A DNA stretch of 64,000 nucleotides from Muraenolepis orangiensis (lineage: Eukaryota > Chordata > Actinopteri > Gadiformes > Muraenolepididae): the NCBI GenBank assembly GCA_027704905.1, contig CM050999.1:925859-989858 (forward strand), in the 5' to 3' direction. Shown piece by piece: positions 10,196-25,247 of this stretch. The notes beneath the pieces were generated by a model. The model searched no databases, was not told the origin of the DNA, and saw only the letters and a program-made list of their open reading frames with translations. A program made the position numbers and the translations under genes. How positions within the stretch are numbered: the stretch's first letter is position 1; every line of letters begins with the position of its first letter.

Positions 10196-10872
10196 AGAAT
10201 ATCTCACCTCATCCAAAGGAAGAGCAGGGGGAGTATGGTGACCAGTAAGACAGCAACGGTTCCTACTAAATATGTTGATGATGATGATAATGACGATGAT
10301 GATGTCTCTGGAAAGCAGTGATTCAACACTTGATTCATGTGAACTTACCATTAGAAGGATACAAAAATATCAGGACCAGAAGTAGTGCAGTATAATGACC
10401 AAGAACTCCATATTTATAGGACAATGATATGTAACACATCTCCAATTGATGAATACATATTATAAATGTGATACATGTTTAACCAGGGTGCTCACACAGC
10501 ACCAAAGTTAATACAAGTGTCAACACTGGATTTCAGCAAGGATTTTGCTGAGGTTTCATTCAAGAGTTTGGTTGCTCCTTTAAACAGTGATCTCTCTTAA
10601 AGGAAAAATTACCCGTCACATTAACGAACAACAAGGTGGAATTGTGACGTCCGATTGCATTATGAGCTTGGCAGTTATAATGTCCTCCGAGCTCAGGGGT
10701 GACATGAGTGATGGTGTAGTTCTGTCCTGATTGCGTCACTGAGTCTTGCTGTTCCTTGAACCAGGTGTAGTCAGCTGCTGGGTTGGCATCACTGCTGCAG
10801 TTCAGAGTCACTGAGCTGCCCTCCTCTATGTCACCAGAGGGACTCACCTCCACCCAGGGGTCCTTGGAGAGT

Positions 10873-11067
10873 CTGTTATGAACACAAATTATAAATTTTC
10901 ATTCTAAAGACATGGAACTGTACAGCGCACACTAGAGTAGTCAGTATGAGACAGAATACTGTCTCCACTAATACAGATTACTCTCTCTAACCCAATACTA
11001 CGATGGTTCATGGTTTTTACAGGCATACAGAAATACATGAATACCAAAGGAACATTTTGCATGACCA
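10873..11067 (-). other. Receptor intron, cut by gypsy sequence
   Basis: This intron matches the introns at 43.71-43.92 kb and 44.25-44.45 kb base for base over long stretches. It ends in 'catgaccaatatc', after which gypsy RNase H sequence begins. Confidence 0.8.
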
Positions 11068-12652
11068 ATATCCGCCTGACCGCTGACGGCCTCAGCCCGC
11101 TACACTCAAACGTAGAGGCGGTACTGCGCCTGCCTGAGCCGTCCTGCCCAGCTCAGATCTCTTCGTTTCTGGGGATGATGGCCTACTACCTGCGTTTCCT
11201 TCCCCAGTACTCCTCGACCACCTCCCCACTACGCGAGCTCCTGAAACAGGACGCGGTCTGGGAGTGGACCCAGGCCTGCTCTGCCGATATTCGCCAGCTC
11301 AAGACGCAGCTCACCTCAACACCGGTGCTCGCATTCTTTGACCTGGCGAGCCCCACGTTCGTGACCTGTGACGCGTCCAATACGGCAATAGGGGCGGTGC
11401 TGTCCCAGATCCAAGGGGGCACGGAACGCCCGGTGGCGTTCACCTCTCGGTCCCTCAACTCGGCCGAACAGAAATACTCGGTGGGGGAGCGGGCGGTGGC
11501 ACATGTATGTGTACGGGCGACATTTTACGTTGCGTACTGACCATCAGGCTCTCACGGCCCTGCTTGCTACATCGGGGTCGGGGCACAAACCGCTGAGGAT
11601 CTACCGCTGGTCAGAGAGACTCCAGCCGTATGACTTCACCACACTGTTTACTCCCAGCAGGGAGAATGTGGTGGCTGACCTGCTCTCCCGCGCCACCCCC
11701 GCCCCCCCGCCCGGACACAACAGAGCTCATACTCATGCTCCACGCCCCGCTCCAGGCCCTGGAGGACCTTCGGCTCGCGTCGGAGGAGGACCCCATGCTC
11801 TCCCGGCTCTGCACTTACATCCGGGAGGGCAGGCCTGCGAAGGTCCCAGAGGAGCTGGCATCTTTTCATCGGGTCAAGGACGAGCTGACCTGCTGGAACG
11901 GTGTCTGCGTGGCCCGGGGCCTCCGCACGTTTGTCCCCATCGACCTCAGGGCACGCGTTGTGGCTATGGCGCACGTGGGCCACCTGGGTATCGTAAAGGT
12001 GAAACAGCGCTGCAGGGATTTGGTGTGGTGGCCGGGCATAGATCGAGATATAGAGACAATGGTGAATGAGTGCACGGCCTGCCTGCTCAGTGGCAAAACT
12101 GGCCAGCCACCCCCACCTGCAGCCCTTGCAGTGGCCGCGCGCGCCTTGGGAGCACATCCAGCTGGACATCTGTGGGGAGCTCCATGGCGTCCCACTCCAC
12201 CAACGCTTCCTCCTGGTGGCCTACGACCTCCATTTGAAATGGCCAGAGGTGGTCGCCACGGGGTCCGTAACGGCTTGGGTGGTCACAGACTTTCTTGCCT
12301 CTCTGTTTGCTCGGTGGGGCAGTCCTAACGACGGATTCACCGTCCTAACCGGGACCACAAGCTGCTATCCTTCTGGACGGTGTCGATGAAGGTCACCGCT
12401 CAACTGGGGCCAGCCACCTTTCGTCTGGCCGACGGATCACGGTGGCACGCAAGCCGGCTTCGGAAGGTGGCACCGGCCCCCATCGTGGACCCTGGGCCCG
12501 GGGAGGACGGGGACTTTGCTTTCCCTGATGAGCAGTTGCAGGGTCCATCCGGGTTCCCACCTGAGCCGGCTGAGCCAGTGGTTCGTCCTGAAGCTCGTCC
12601 GGCCCGTGTCCGGGTCAGACCAAGATACTTGGAGGACTATATTGTGAGCTAG
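11068..12652 (+). pseudogene. Ty3/gypsy pol 3' half (RT thumb, RNase H, integrase)
   Basis: Overlapping frames 11068-11540, 11503-12069, 11630-12328 and 12380-12652 give the last part of a gypsy pol. ISSFLGMMAYYLRFLP is the RT connection. FVTCDASNTAIGAVLSQ and TLRTDHQALTALL belong to RNase H. The integrase zinc region is HVGHLGIVKVKQRC with NECTACLL. The core is WPRAPWEHIQLDICGEL. The C-terminal part has LADGSRWHASRLRKV. Several frameshifts and a deletion around 12330 remove the rest of the integrase core. It is dead. Confidence 0.85.
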
Positions 12653-12790
12653 TGACTCTCAGGGGAAATGTTCAGAGCATAGTCTGTTGCGTGGCAGAAT
12701 AATCCACATGGCTATGCTGGTGACTGGCAGTCACCAGTTCATCTAGAGTTAAAGTTAAAAGTTAATTGGGTTCCTTGTGGGGGGGGTAAA

Positions 12791-12942
12791 TGTTATGTAT
12801 GCGTAACATCCGGTGTGACCGGGAGTTTTGGGGTGTGTGAACCGGACACAGTTGTTGTTGTTGTTGTTGTTGACGCCATGGCAGTGTGTACAATAAACGG
12901 TCAACCTAAAAGTCGTAGTCCATAGTCTTATTAAACACAACA
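12791..12942 (+). mobile_element. Putative 3' LTR of the gypsy remnant
   Basis: A short TG...CA segment (152 bp) follows a G-rich polypurine-like run (12780-12790) downstream of the pol end. It contains a (TTG)n run and 'caataaa'. No partner LTR was seen. At 12943 copia sequence begins abruptly. Confidence 0.5.
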
Positions 12943-13912
12943 GGAGGCAGTTGGGAGCTTGATCTATTCATCCACTTGCACTAGATCTGATTTGGGCTTG
13001 GTAGTGAGTAAGCTGTCTCAATACTTCGCTGAGCCAAAAGAGGAACACTGGCTCACAGTAAAACATGTACTCAGATACCTAAAAGGGATAACAGAAAAAG
13101 AGTTATGCTGCAGGAGAAGTGACAAAGATAAGCTAGGCCTACACGTATACACAGATGCTGATTGGACAGCTGACGTGACAGACAGGCACAGCACAACAGG
13201 GTACTGTGTCAGTCTAAGTGAGAGCAGTTATTTGATTTTGTGGAAGTCAAGAAAACAACCAACAGGGGTTCTTTCCACATGTGAAGCAGAATACATGCCT
13301 CTGGCTTCAGCCAGAGACATGTATTCTGCTTTGTATACTGTGCATGTACTATGCACAGACAAAGGTGTATGAGGATAATCAGGGCACCATAGCCCTAGCA
13401 AAGAAGAGCAGGCAGAGATGCAAGCACATTGACATAAGTTATCATTTCATAAGGGAAATTGTGAATGGAGGAAAAGTGATGTTGGAGTATTACTACTGAG
13501 CAAATGATTGCAGATATGTTAACAAAACCTGTAACCAAGTTCAAGTTACCGACATTTGCCAGAGATATGTTTGGTACTTAAAGGGTGTAGGCATAAGGGA
13601 AAAAGTGTTATTTTTTAGTTGTTTTTGATGTGGAGAACACAGTAGACTAAGATTGAGTGGGGGTATTTACATTTACGTTGTACAATTTATGTCCTTATGT
13701 ACTGCTGATACTGTGTATACTACGGTTACCTGTTCTTACGGTAATCTGTTAATATGTTGTTAAGAAGGTGACGTCACTACGCAGAGCACGTACTCTGAGT
13801 CACCTGAGTCACGAAGAGCGTGTGAGGCTTGAGCGCCTCAGTGTGTCTGTTCATGGGCAAGTTCATGTGAGGCAACTAAATAAATCCGCCGGACGGCTAA
13901 ACAAGTATAACA
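12943..13912 (+). pseudogene. Ty1/copia RNase H and 3' end
   Basis: The frame 12959-13372 encodes copia RNase H: YLKGITEKEL, VYTDADWTADVTDRHSTTGY (first catalytic Asp) and STCEAEYMPLA (catalytic Glu). A frame shift at about 13340 carries it on as KVYEDNQGTIALAKKSRQR and HIDISYHFIREIV. A polypurine-like stretch (about 13655) and a possible LTR piece ending near 13912 follow. The 50.7-53.3 kb copy is a longer relative. This copy starts mid-RT at 12943 and is non-functional. Confidence 0.85.
13284..13331. repeat. Perfect-type hairpin inside copia RNase H
   Basis: Arms of 23 bp with one mismatch and a 2-base loop surround the catalytic Glu region. The other copy (53028-53071) has perfect 21-bp arms. 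Confidence 0.9.
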
Positions 13913-14256
13913 GTGTATATAAGTGTATATAAAACAAGTATAATGTGTCTTACACAGGAAACCGCTGAGTTAAACACTCATCATCGCCAAATTGAATTGT
14001 TGTTTAATAATTTGTAAGAATAAAAAATATAGATTACCTGAGATGAAATGATGGCTACACACACGGGTAGACTAACTAACAACTAATTGGATCTGGTCTC
14101 TGCTTGTAAGCCTCTAACAAAGAAAACAAGCTCTCCTCTTCTTAAAAGCACCACACAGATTTTCAACAGATAAATAAGGCTTGAGTTACTTAAAATAACA
14201 TTAATTATGTTTGCAGTAATAACACATTCTACATAAATTATTGAATTATTTTTTAC
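13913..14256. other. Start of block A spacer
   Basis: From about 14.08 kb this matches the spacers at 26.83 kb (block B) and 54.41 kb (block C), e.g. 'gcttgtaagcctctaac' and 'aacaagctctcctctt'. I see no gene. Confidence 0.7.
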
Positions 14257-15253
14257 ATGAAACAATCCGGGCCTGAAAGTCAGGCCTGTTCTCAGTGGGT
14301 GTTGGCCTCCGCCAGGGCTGCGCTTTGTCACCCATCCTGTTTGTGATTTTCATGGACAGGATTTCAAGGCGTAGTCATGGAGGGGAGGGGTTTCAGTATG
14401 GTGGGCTCAGGATTGAATCGCTGCTGTTTGCAGATGATGTGGTCCTGTTTGCGTCATCAGTATGTGACCTTCAGCACTCACTGGATCGGTTTGCAGCAGA
14501 ATGTGAAGCGGCTGGGATGAGGATCAGCACCTCCAAATCTGAGGCCATGGTTCTTAGCAGGAAACCGGTGGATTGTCTACTCCAAGTAGGGAGGGAGTCC
14601 TTATCCCAAGTGAAGGAGTTCAAGTATCTCGGGGTCTTGTTCTCGAGTGAGGGGAGGATGGAGCGTGAGATTGACAGGAGAATAGGTGCAGCGGGAGCGG
14701 TATTGGGTGCACTTTGGCGCACCGTTGTAACCAAAAGAGAGCTGAGCCAGAAGGCAAAGCTCTCGATCTACCGATCAGTCTTCGTTCCTACCCTCACCTA
14801 TGGCCATGAGCAATGGGTAATGACCGAAAGGACGAGATCGCGAATACAAGCGGCCGAAATGAGTTTCCTCAGGAGGGTGGCTGGTATCTCCCTGAGGGAT
14901 AGGGTGAGAAGCTCAGTCACTCGTGAGAGACTCGGAGTAGAGCCGCTGCTCCTTCGCGTAGAAAGGAGCCAGTTGAGGTGGTTCGGGCATCTAGTAAGGA
15001 TGCTTCCTGGTCGCCTCCCGAGGGAGGTTTTCCAGGCACATCCAACTGGGAAGAGACCACGGGGCAGACCAAGGTACAGGTGGGGTGATTACATCTCCAC
15101 ACTGGCCTGGGAACGCCTCGGGATCCCCCAGTCAGAGCTAGTCGATGTTGCCAGGGAGAGGGAAGTTTGGAGTCCCCTGCTGGAGCTGCTGCCTCCGCGA
15201 CCCGATTTCGGATAAGCGGGAGAAGATGGATGGATGGATGGATGAAACAATCC
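14257..15253 (+). mobile_element. Rex3 (RTE-clade) LINE copy with target site duplication
   Basis: A 5'-truncated Rex3 element. The open frame 14295-15215 (306 codons) covers the second half of RT. GLRQGCALSPILFVIFMD and the catalytic LFADDVVLFASS are followed by KEFKYLGVLFSSEGRMEREI, FLRRVAGISLRDR, LRWFGHLVRM and RGRPRYRWGDYI, all typical of Rex3. The 3' end is a (gatg)n tail. A 12-bp duplication 'atgaaacaatcc' flanks it at 14257-14268 and 15242-15253. The empty site is present in block C (54584-54595), and block B has a similar uninterrupted sequence. The frame is open, but the endonuclease and N-terminal RT are missing. Confidence 0.92.
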
Positions 15254-15677
15254 CAGTGGTTGAAAAGTGTCCTGTGGATAAAAAATATTTATACCATGTA
15301 CATATACATATATATGTACGCATATATACGCATATATATTAGTTTGATTACGCACAACAAAATGCGTAAATGCCATTATGTAACTAATAATAATTAATTA
15401 AATATATTAAATTGAACTAATTAACATAATTTAACTAAGCCCCTTGTGAAAGTTGTTATCTTCATTAATGACATACATTTTGAATGTATTCGTAATGTTT
15501 ATTATTAAACAATTACTAAAATACATTAACCTTCAATAGAGAACAAAAAAAAACAGGATACTGAGGATTACTGTCCTGGTAAAAAACTACGAGACATCAA
15601 AATACACATGATTCAGAACACATAAACACATCATAAACTGAGGACAAGAGAGGGCTTGGATCACTGCTGTACATTTA
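15254..15677. other. Block A spacer, AT-rich
   Basis: Contains TA/CATA simple repeats (15290-15340). It is collinear with 54.60-54.99 kb and 27.03-27.40 kb. No gene seen. Confidence 0.7.
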
Positions 15678-16080
15678 GTCAAGTCAAGTTTATTGTCAAT
15701 TCACAGTTTACACAAGTATAAAGCAGTGGTGTGAAAATCTTATGTGCAATACCCGACGACAGACAGCAGTTATAAAAATAAGATAAAAATAGAATAAAAA
15801 TAGAATAAAATAGAATAGAATAAAGTTAAAAAATAAAAATAAAAATGCAATTTATAAAATGCAATATATCGGCACAGAAAAATACCAATATGTATATATA
15901 AATCAATGTAATAAAATCTACATTGTTATATGCTATACGCCCTTGTTCAGCAGCCTGATGGCCTGACTGTGGAAGCTATCTCTGAGTCTATTTGTACGGA
16001 ACTTGATACTGCGATATCGCCTGCCTGACGCTAAAAGTGAATACAGTTCATGCAAATTTCCATGGGTCCAGCGTGGCAGG
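15678..16080 (-). mobile_element. L2 LINE 3' end, minus strand, shared by blocks A and C
   Basis: The reverse complement shows the L2 3' terminus: (acttg)n, 'aagtgacaataaac' region, AT-rich UTR and the RT C-terminus (SGRRYRSIKFRTNRLRDS-like). The same insertion with the same ends is at about 54995-55399 in block C. Block B has the uninterrupted sequence near 27.41 kb. About 35 bases at the right end do not match L2. Confidence 0.8.
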
Positions 16081-16925
16081 TATCACTTTCACCAAGAGTG
16101 ACAACACAGTGAAAAGAGTCGAGAATTGTTAACAACTCAATGGAAATCCATTGTAAATGTTACCTGGTGGGGAGCATTCAGAACTAAATATAAATGGATT
16201 GGGTTGTCATGGTTTACAAATAACTATCTGATATGGCCGCTAGGTGAATAATGTATCAGTACCCTGCTATATAAAATATAAATATAAACTACACAATATT
16301 TAGTGAATTAACACACGTAGGCTACCATGTCCTGCCCTAATCTATAGCCTAATACGTTCGACTGGATACGTCACGCTTCAACATTAAACCACTGTGTAGG
16401 CCGCTGTGTACCCTGCTCGCTCTGGACAGGAAAAAGCAGGTTCAAAACTCAGCCGTAACCAGCCGAGCTCCACTGTGGGCCTCTGAGATTTGGGCCGTGT
16501 ATTAGATTATTATTTTGGGGTATTTTATGCATCCCTAAATTGAAGCAACACCCTTCCATCACAGGCGTACCACGACGGGTCCGAAACAGATCCAGCCTGT
16601 CTGGCGGAGGGGAAATATCTCCAATCCAAACAACAACAACTGACACGTTCAAGTTTCTTACAGTTCCCACGGACACCTGGTGAGGATTCAAACTTTAGTT
16701 TTAAACCCTTTTTTTCCACCTCCATTTGCTTTCAACGAAACGCCAAACTCTTCTTGTACTTTTCACAGTTGTAGCGATTTTGATCTAGTTGCATATCAGT
16801 TGAAGTCCCTTCCAGCTCGTCCTTGTGTCCTCCTGTCTACTGGTAAAGGCCAGGCCTCCCCGGCTCCCCCTGGTGGAGGGACATGGTGTAGACGAGACGA
16901 CCTCGACCTCTGATCCACCAGCCCA
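16081..16925. other. 3' flank / 3' UTR side of block A iASPP
   Basis: Non-coding sequence collinear with blocks B (27.41-28.08 kb) and C (55.40-56.22 kb). It probably includes the ancestral iASPP 3' UTR. Block C lacks about 24 bases present here near 16.54 kb. Confidence 0.6.
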
Positions 16926-17316
16926 TCAACACAGAGACGTGGGACGGACCTTTGGGAACAGCTGCAGGAACCGACAGACAAAACATTCCTGCATGAATTT
17001 AAGGAGTTAGGCCTTCAGCACATTGTATCTCAGCTGCTTACTAACCAACAACTAAAAGGGAGAAAATATTGCTCTCATAAACCGAAACTTGACCATATCA
17101 TTATTTTATTCTATGACCCAAAGCCCACAATTTTCACCTCATATTTGTAGCAACTACAATCTTGTTCAGCACCAATGTAGTCTCGCTTTGAATAGGACCG
17201 TATCTCCATTTATCCCTTCCACCATCCATAAGCATACACAGAAACACCCAAATATCATCCAGAATAAAATTAAAAAATACAAATAATCATAAAATCAAAG
17301 CAATAATAATTGGTAC

Positions 17317-17510
17317 CCCGAAGTAGTTGTTTGGCACGAAGCCCTCGCGGCTGCAGAGCGAGGCCCACCACCAGTCTACACCGTCGGGCCTCTGCAGGAT
17401 GGTCACCATGTCCCCCTCCCGGAAGCTCAGCTCGTCTGCCGCCTGCGCCGGGTAGCTCCACAGGGCGTAGATCACCCCGCTGTTATCGGCACCCATTGCC
17501 CCCTCCACAC
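17317..17510 (-). CDS. ppp1r13l: SH3-domain exon of iASPP, block A
   Basis: The 194-nt exon keeps an open frame, acceptor and donor. It encodes the SH3 core ALWSY, DELSFREGD, DWWWASL and the NNYFG end, matching the ASPP-family SH3 domain, whose specificity pocket contacts p53. Copies in B (28492-28685) and C (56612-56805) are also open. Of all iASPP exons in the array this one is best kept. Confidence 0.85.
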
Positions 17511-18508
17511 CTGGGGGGGGGGGGGGGTCAGGGGTGAGCTGCTGCTGCTACAGGGTTCAGGGTGAAGGCTCGTTTTGTCTCTCTCTCTTTCTCTCAGTTC
17601 AGAGGCATGAAGAGGAATAGTGTGAGTGCTGGATGATGATTTGCATTGTTATTTTTAGGGGCAAGCGTTTCAATGTGTATGTGAGTGCGCATGTGTGTGT
17701 GTGAGTGTGTGTGTGTATTTGTGTACAAATATGTGTGCAAGTATGTGTCCTCCTCCTCCTCCTCCTCCTTCTCCTTCTCCTACTCCTGCTCTTTCTCCTC
17801 CTCACCTCTCAGGATGTTCTCACACTCCTCGTAACCCGGGGCGTAGGGGTCACACTTCTGTGCGGCACTGGTCCCATCACTCTCAGTGACGGCCATGACG
17901 GTGGCCCCATTGCGGACCAGGAACTCACACAGGGGCCGGTCGTTACAGGAGGCCAAGCAGTACAGTGGGGTCCTGGGGGGGACGGAGACCCGGGGTTACA
18001 GCCTGACTGGGAGGGGGGGGGACTGTTGCTATAGTGACAGTATTAGTGCTGTAGGCATGCGGTTGCTAGTGTGGTGCTAGTGTGGTGACAGTGTTGTTGC
18101 TAGTGTGGTGAGATGTTGTTAGTGTGGTGACAGTGTTGTTGTTAGTGTGGTGACAGTGTTGTCGCTATAGCGACAGCATTGCCAGGATGCAGGACAGGTT
18201 ATTTACCAGCCATGTTACGGCTGTCCGGGGTGCTGACGTTGGTTTCGATGCGAACCAGGAAGTCCACAACGTTGTAGTGACCTCCACAGATGGCGTTGTG
18301 GAGCACCGTGATGCCCTCGTTGTTGGTTGCTGGTTTGGATCAGTCATCTAGAGAGGAGAAGGTCTTTGATGTCTCTTCATAAACACTGATAGTGATATGA
18401 TGTTCATTGGTCTTATGGTCATCAATTCTGTTCTATTCATCTAGTCATTTAGCAGGGGCTTTTATTCAGAGTGACTTAGTGAGTTCAGATCCATAACGTT
18501 AAGGAGCT

Positions 18509-18599
18509 GGTAGGGGTTAGGGGTCATTAATGAGCAGGTAGGGGTTAGGGGTCATTAAGGAGCAGGTAAGGGTTAGGGGTCATTAAGAAGCAGGTAGGG
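18509..18599. repeat. 28-bp tandem repeat rich in GGGGTTAGGGG
   Basis: Three and a quarter 28-bp units (starts 18509, 18537, 18565, 18593) lie in an iASPP intron. The copy in block C is at 57801-57891. The motif is telomere-like and G-rich. Confidence 0.9.
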
Positions 18600-19551
18600 T
18601 TAAGCATCTTAGCTCAGGCTGTGAACATGGGGATCACACACACACACATACACACATAAACACACACACACACCCCTACCTCCTGCACAGCCCTCTGGAT
18701 GGTCTCCAGCTCCCCGACCAGCGCCCAGTCCAGCAGCAGGACCAGGGGGTTGAGGCAAGCATGCCGCCCCACAGACTTCTGCTGCTTCTTAGTGCGTCGC
18801 AGGATGGAATGGTAGCTCTGCAGGGACAAAATACCTCACGTCTTCACTCAAACATACCTGATAACCAGGGGTCAGAGGAGGAGGAACACACGGTTTGCAC
18901 ACGAATACTAAGAGTGTTTGGTAGATTTGGTGACTGGCAAATTAAAACTGGCCTTCTTTTGATAGCTGAAATGTTGTCATTTTTTGTAGTCCTTTAGTGT
19001 AACAGCATGCTCTTCTTTAGTATTGTACATGTATATATATACATATATACACCCACCTTCGCCATATATGGCAGTCCGGAAGTCAGAAAGGGGCGGGATG
19101 TCTCGGAGTGTGGGCGGGGCTATTGGGATATCCCCGTCCATCCCCAGCCCCCGGGGAGGGGCCACAGGAGCCCCGGCCCAGTGGGGGTTCTGCAGGCTCA
19201 TGACGACAGATGCTGGCGGGGGGGATGCAGATGCGTCTGATGATTGGCTGGGCGTGGAAGGGGGAGAGAGGCGGGGTCTCCGGGCGGGCGTGGCGATGCG
19301 CGTGTTGCGTTGAAGCGAGTCTGCGCGTCAAACAGGAAGTGATGGACATAAAGCATATGTCCATGTCCATCATTCTTATTATTGATAATCCACACTAATG
19401 CTCTTAATGACCTGTCTCTCTTTACGGTGAATCTATGAAATAACTTATTAAACATAATAGTTAACCTTTTTGGGGGAGGGTGCCAGTGAAGGGCCGTCCA
19501 GGTCGGACTCCTTCCAGCTGCTGCTGGGCAGTGCCGGTCTCATCCACTCTG

Positions 19552-20820
19552 CTGTTCATGTGTTGTGTTTCATGTGTGTATCTGTGTGTTGTTTGTATGT
19601 TGTGTATCGTGTGTGTATCTGTGTGTTGTTCATGTGTTGTGTGTTTGTATCTGTGTGCGGTCGTTAAGAGGAGGTGGTGGTGGAGGTGGAGGAGGAGGTG
19701 TTGGTGGTGGTGGTAGTGGTGGTTATGGTGGTGTGGTGGTGGTGGAGTTTGTGGAGACATTTTTTTGGTTTTGTATTTGGTGAGTGTGAGTACACACACA
19801 CACACACACACATTGGTGGTCCTCAGGTCCCCTGCTTGCCACAGGAGGAACGTTACATCATCATCATCATGTCTCTAAGTTCCACCATTGTCACCGTCCG
19901 ACAGAAATGACATCACAGCCCTCACATCGTCTCCCCGGCGGTTCCACAACTCTTTGATCCATGATCCCTGACCCCATTTTCACTTCTGACCGCAAAGATA
20001 TTTATGTTATATAGTCTGTTGTTGGGCTCAACCAATAGGCTAAGAGCTCTCATTGGCTCTATGGTATATAGTCTATGGTTAGAGGACTCTCCTCTCCAGC
20101 CACGCTCCTCTGCCTCCCCCTCTCTGCCACCTGGGGTTACTACACCCAGAACACTCCGTCCCAGAAGACCGTAGTCACATCAGCGCACCTGTTCCCTATT
20201 CCCAATCAGGCTCCCTATTATTTAGACTCCGCTCCCCTGTCACTCGTTGCCAGAACTTTCCCGTTGTTCAACCCGAGACTCTCTGGCAATACTCCTCCGT
20301 GTTCCCCAGTGAAGACCCTGTCTTGATCTCCTGTGGATTCCTGCTATTTCCTCGTTGGACGATTTTTCTCGTTTGTTCCTTTGTTGGATTATTCTACTTT
20401 TTATTTTACCCCTGGATGTTTTCGTATTTTGGACTTCAGCCTTCTCCCCGCAACACATTATACAACACCCCCTGTTTGGATTTCCATTTCGCACTCACGT
20501 AAGTCGCTTTACACATTGTATTATTTACTTCCATAATTGACACACACATAGTTGATTGTTGACACCTCATATCAGTTTATTCCTTGGAGCTTTATCTGAA
20601 TAAAGACGCCTACGGGTTCTAAACTCCTTTTTGCCTCCGACTCTTTCTGCACTACCCCCCGGGGTTCAGCAAACAACAATCCGTGTGTGGCTTAACATTC
20701 ATTTTAGTTAAACATGTATCACATAAATGTGATACATGTTTAACCAGTGTGCTCACACAGCACCAAAGTTAATACTATTATTAAGTGTCAACACTGGATT
20801 TCAGCCAGGATTTTGCTGAT
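19552..20820. other. Spacer between iASPP and receptor in block A
   Basis: Holds a TGTGTT repeat (19553-19660), a GGT/GGA repeat (19673-19750), short CA run and the conserved CCAAT/ATTGG stretch (about 20031-20057). From about 20.69 kb it jumps to receptor intron sequence. Compared with block 0, the receptor 3' UTR, tail, stop-transfer and TM exons (8.19-10.44 kb equivalent) are deleted. No exon seen. Confidence 0.75.
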
Positions 20821-24348
<3,528 letters not shown>

Positions 24349-24727
24349 AGCTTGTTTCTCTCAGTGTGTTGTTCAGAGATCTCTTCAACAACACATGCAG
24401 GTCAAAACTAAAAACATGAAAAGGAGAAAAACATAATATTTTCACTGAGACAACTATAATACATAACAATATTAATATTATACTTTTTAATGAATCTCTA
24501 TAACATTAGTTGGTTATTGAACATGTTTGTTTGTTACCCAATAAAAGTGCAGTTAAGACTTACTGTAAGGAGGAAGCTGCTGTTGCAGAAAGTGTCTGTA
24601 ACTGGTTAACCAAACGTATATGTTTACTTCCTCTTCATGCAGGCAAATATAGGATAAAAAAACAGATGGTGGTGGTGCACAGCTACCATGATTGGTTAAT
24701 GTCTTACTGTTTCAATGTCTTACTATA

Positions 24728-24857
<130 letters not shown>

Positions 24858-25000
24858 GAGAGCCTCAGTGTCAAGCAGGTCGCACCCCAGACCAGCCACA
24901 AAGCCTGACACTAAGGATTCCTGTTTAATACAATGGATTTAATATAACTTATAGAGTGAGTGCTCTCATTGGCAATGAAATACAAACGTATGGGCGTTCA

Positions 25001-25242
25001 ATGAGGCCATCAGGCTGCTGAACAAGGTGTATATATATTTTATTATTGATTTATATATACATATTGCTGTTTTTCTGTGCCGATATATTGCATTTTATAA
25101 ATTGCATTTTTATTTTTATTTTTTAACTTATTTGATTGTATTCTGTTTTTTGTCGTTGTTCGGTATTGCACATACGATTTTCACTCACTGCTTTATACTT
25201 GTGTAAACTGTGAAGTGACAATAAACTTGACTTGACTTGACT
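25001..25242 (+). mobile_element. L2 LINE 3' tail inserted at the minisatellite edge
   Basis: A short 5'-truncated L2 end with the (acttg)n terminus splits the sequence 'gggcgttcaagatcaa', which is uninterrupted at 48.86 kb and at the window start. Confidence 0.85.
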
Positions 25243-25247
25243 CAAGA

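Larger units (their letters stand above)
8226..10872 (-). pseudogene. CD22/Siglec-like receptor, 3' half, block 0
   Basis: Minus-strand exons in order: C2-type Ig exon 10613-10872; TM exon 10208-10307 (YLVGTVAVLLVTILPLLFLW); basic stop-transfer exon 10017-10077 (RRKSASRK); tail exon 9440-9649. The tail has LHYATI and VLYSLV, both fitting the ITIM pattern [IVL]xYxx[LVI], and YGNV, a possible Grb2-type YxN site. The 3' UTR runs to a polyadenylation signal (AATAAA, forward 8226-8231). Exon phases fit (100 and 61 nt). The Ig exon is 260 nt where sisters have 261: one C is missing in the segment encoding RTPWVEV, giving a stop a few codons later. All upstream exons are cut off by gypsy sequence at 11068. 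Confidence 0.85.
16926..19551 (-). pseudogene. ppp1r13l: iASPP (PPP1R13L) C-terminal half, block A
   Basis: Minus-strand exons: 19466-19551 (SWRESNLDG type); 19057-about 19320 (MSLQNPHWAGAPVAPP, start deleted); 18680-18817 (SYHSILRRTKKQQK, LNPLVLLLDWALVGELETIQ); 18207-18347 (NEGITVLHNAICGGHYNVVDFLV); 17806-17972 (TPLYCLASCNDRPLCEFLV, KCDPYAPGYEEC); 17317-17510 (SH3: VIYALWSYPAQAADELSFRE, DWWWASL, NNYFG); 16926-16961 (LFPKVRPTSLC, stop). Phases match except the ankyrin exon: a 1-nt loss just after its start, shared with block C, puts NNEGIT out of frame, and a 5-bp insertion near 18215 is extra in A. The exon with LNSGDVD is absent. The family binds p53 and RelA. This copy cannot encode the full domain set. 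Confidence 0.9.

Noticed and set aside
179..12942. One gypsy element split between 0.18-2.95 kb and 11.07-12.94 kb
   Set aside because: The putative LTRs differ in sequence and the two parts do not abut in protein coordinates, so they are more likely two families.
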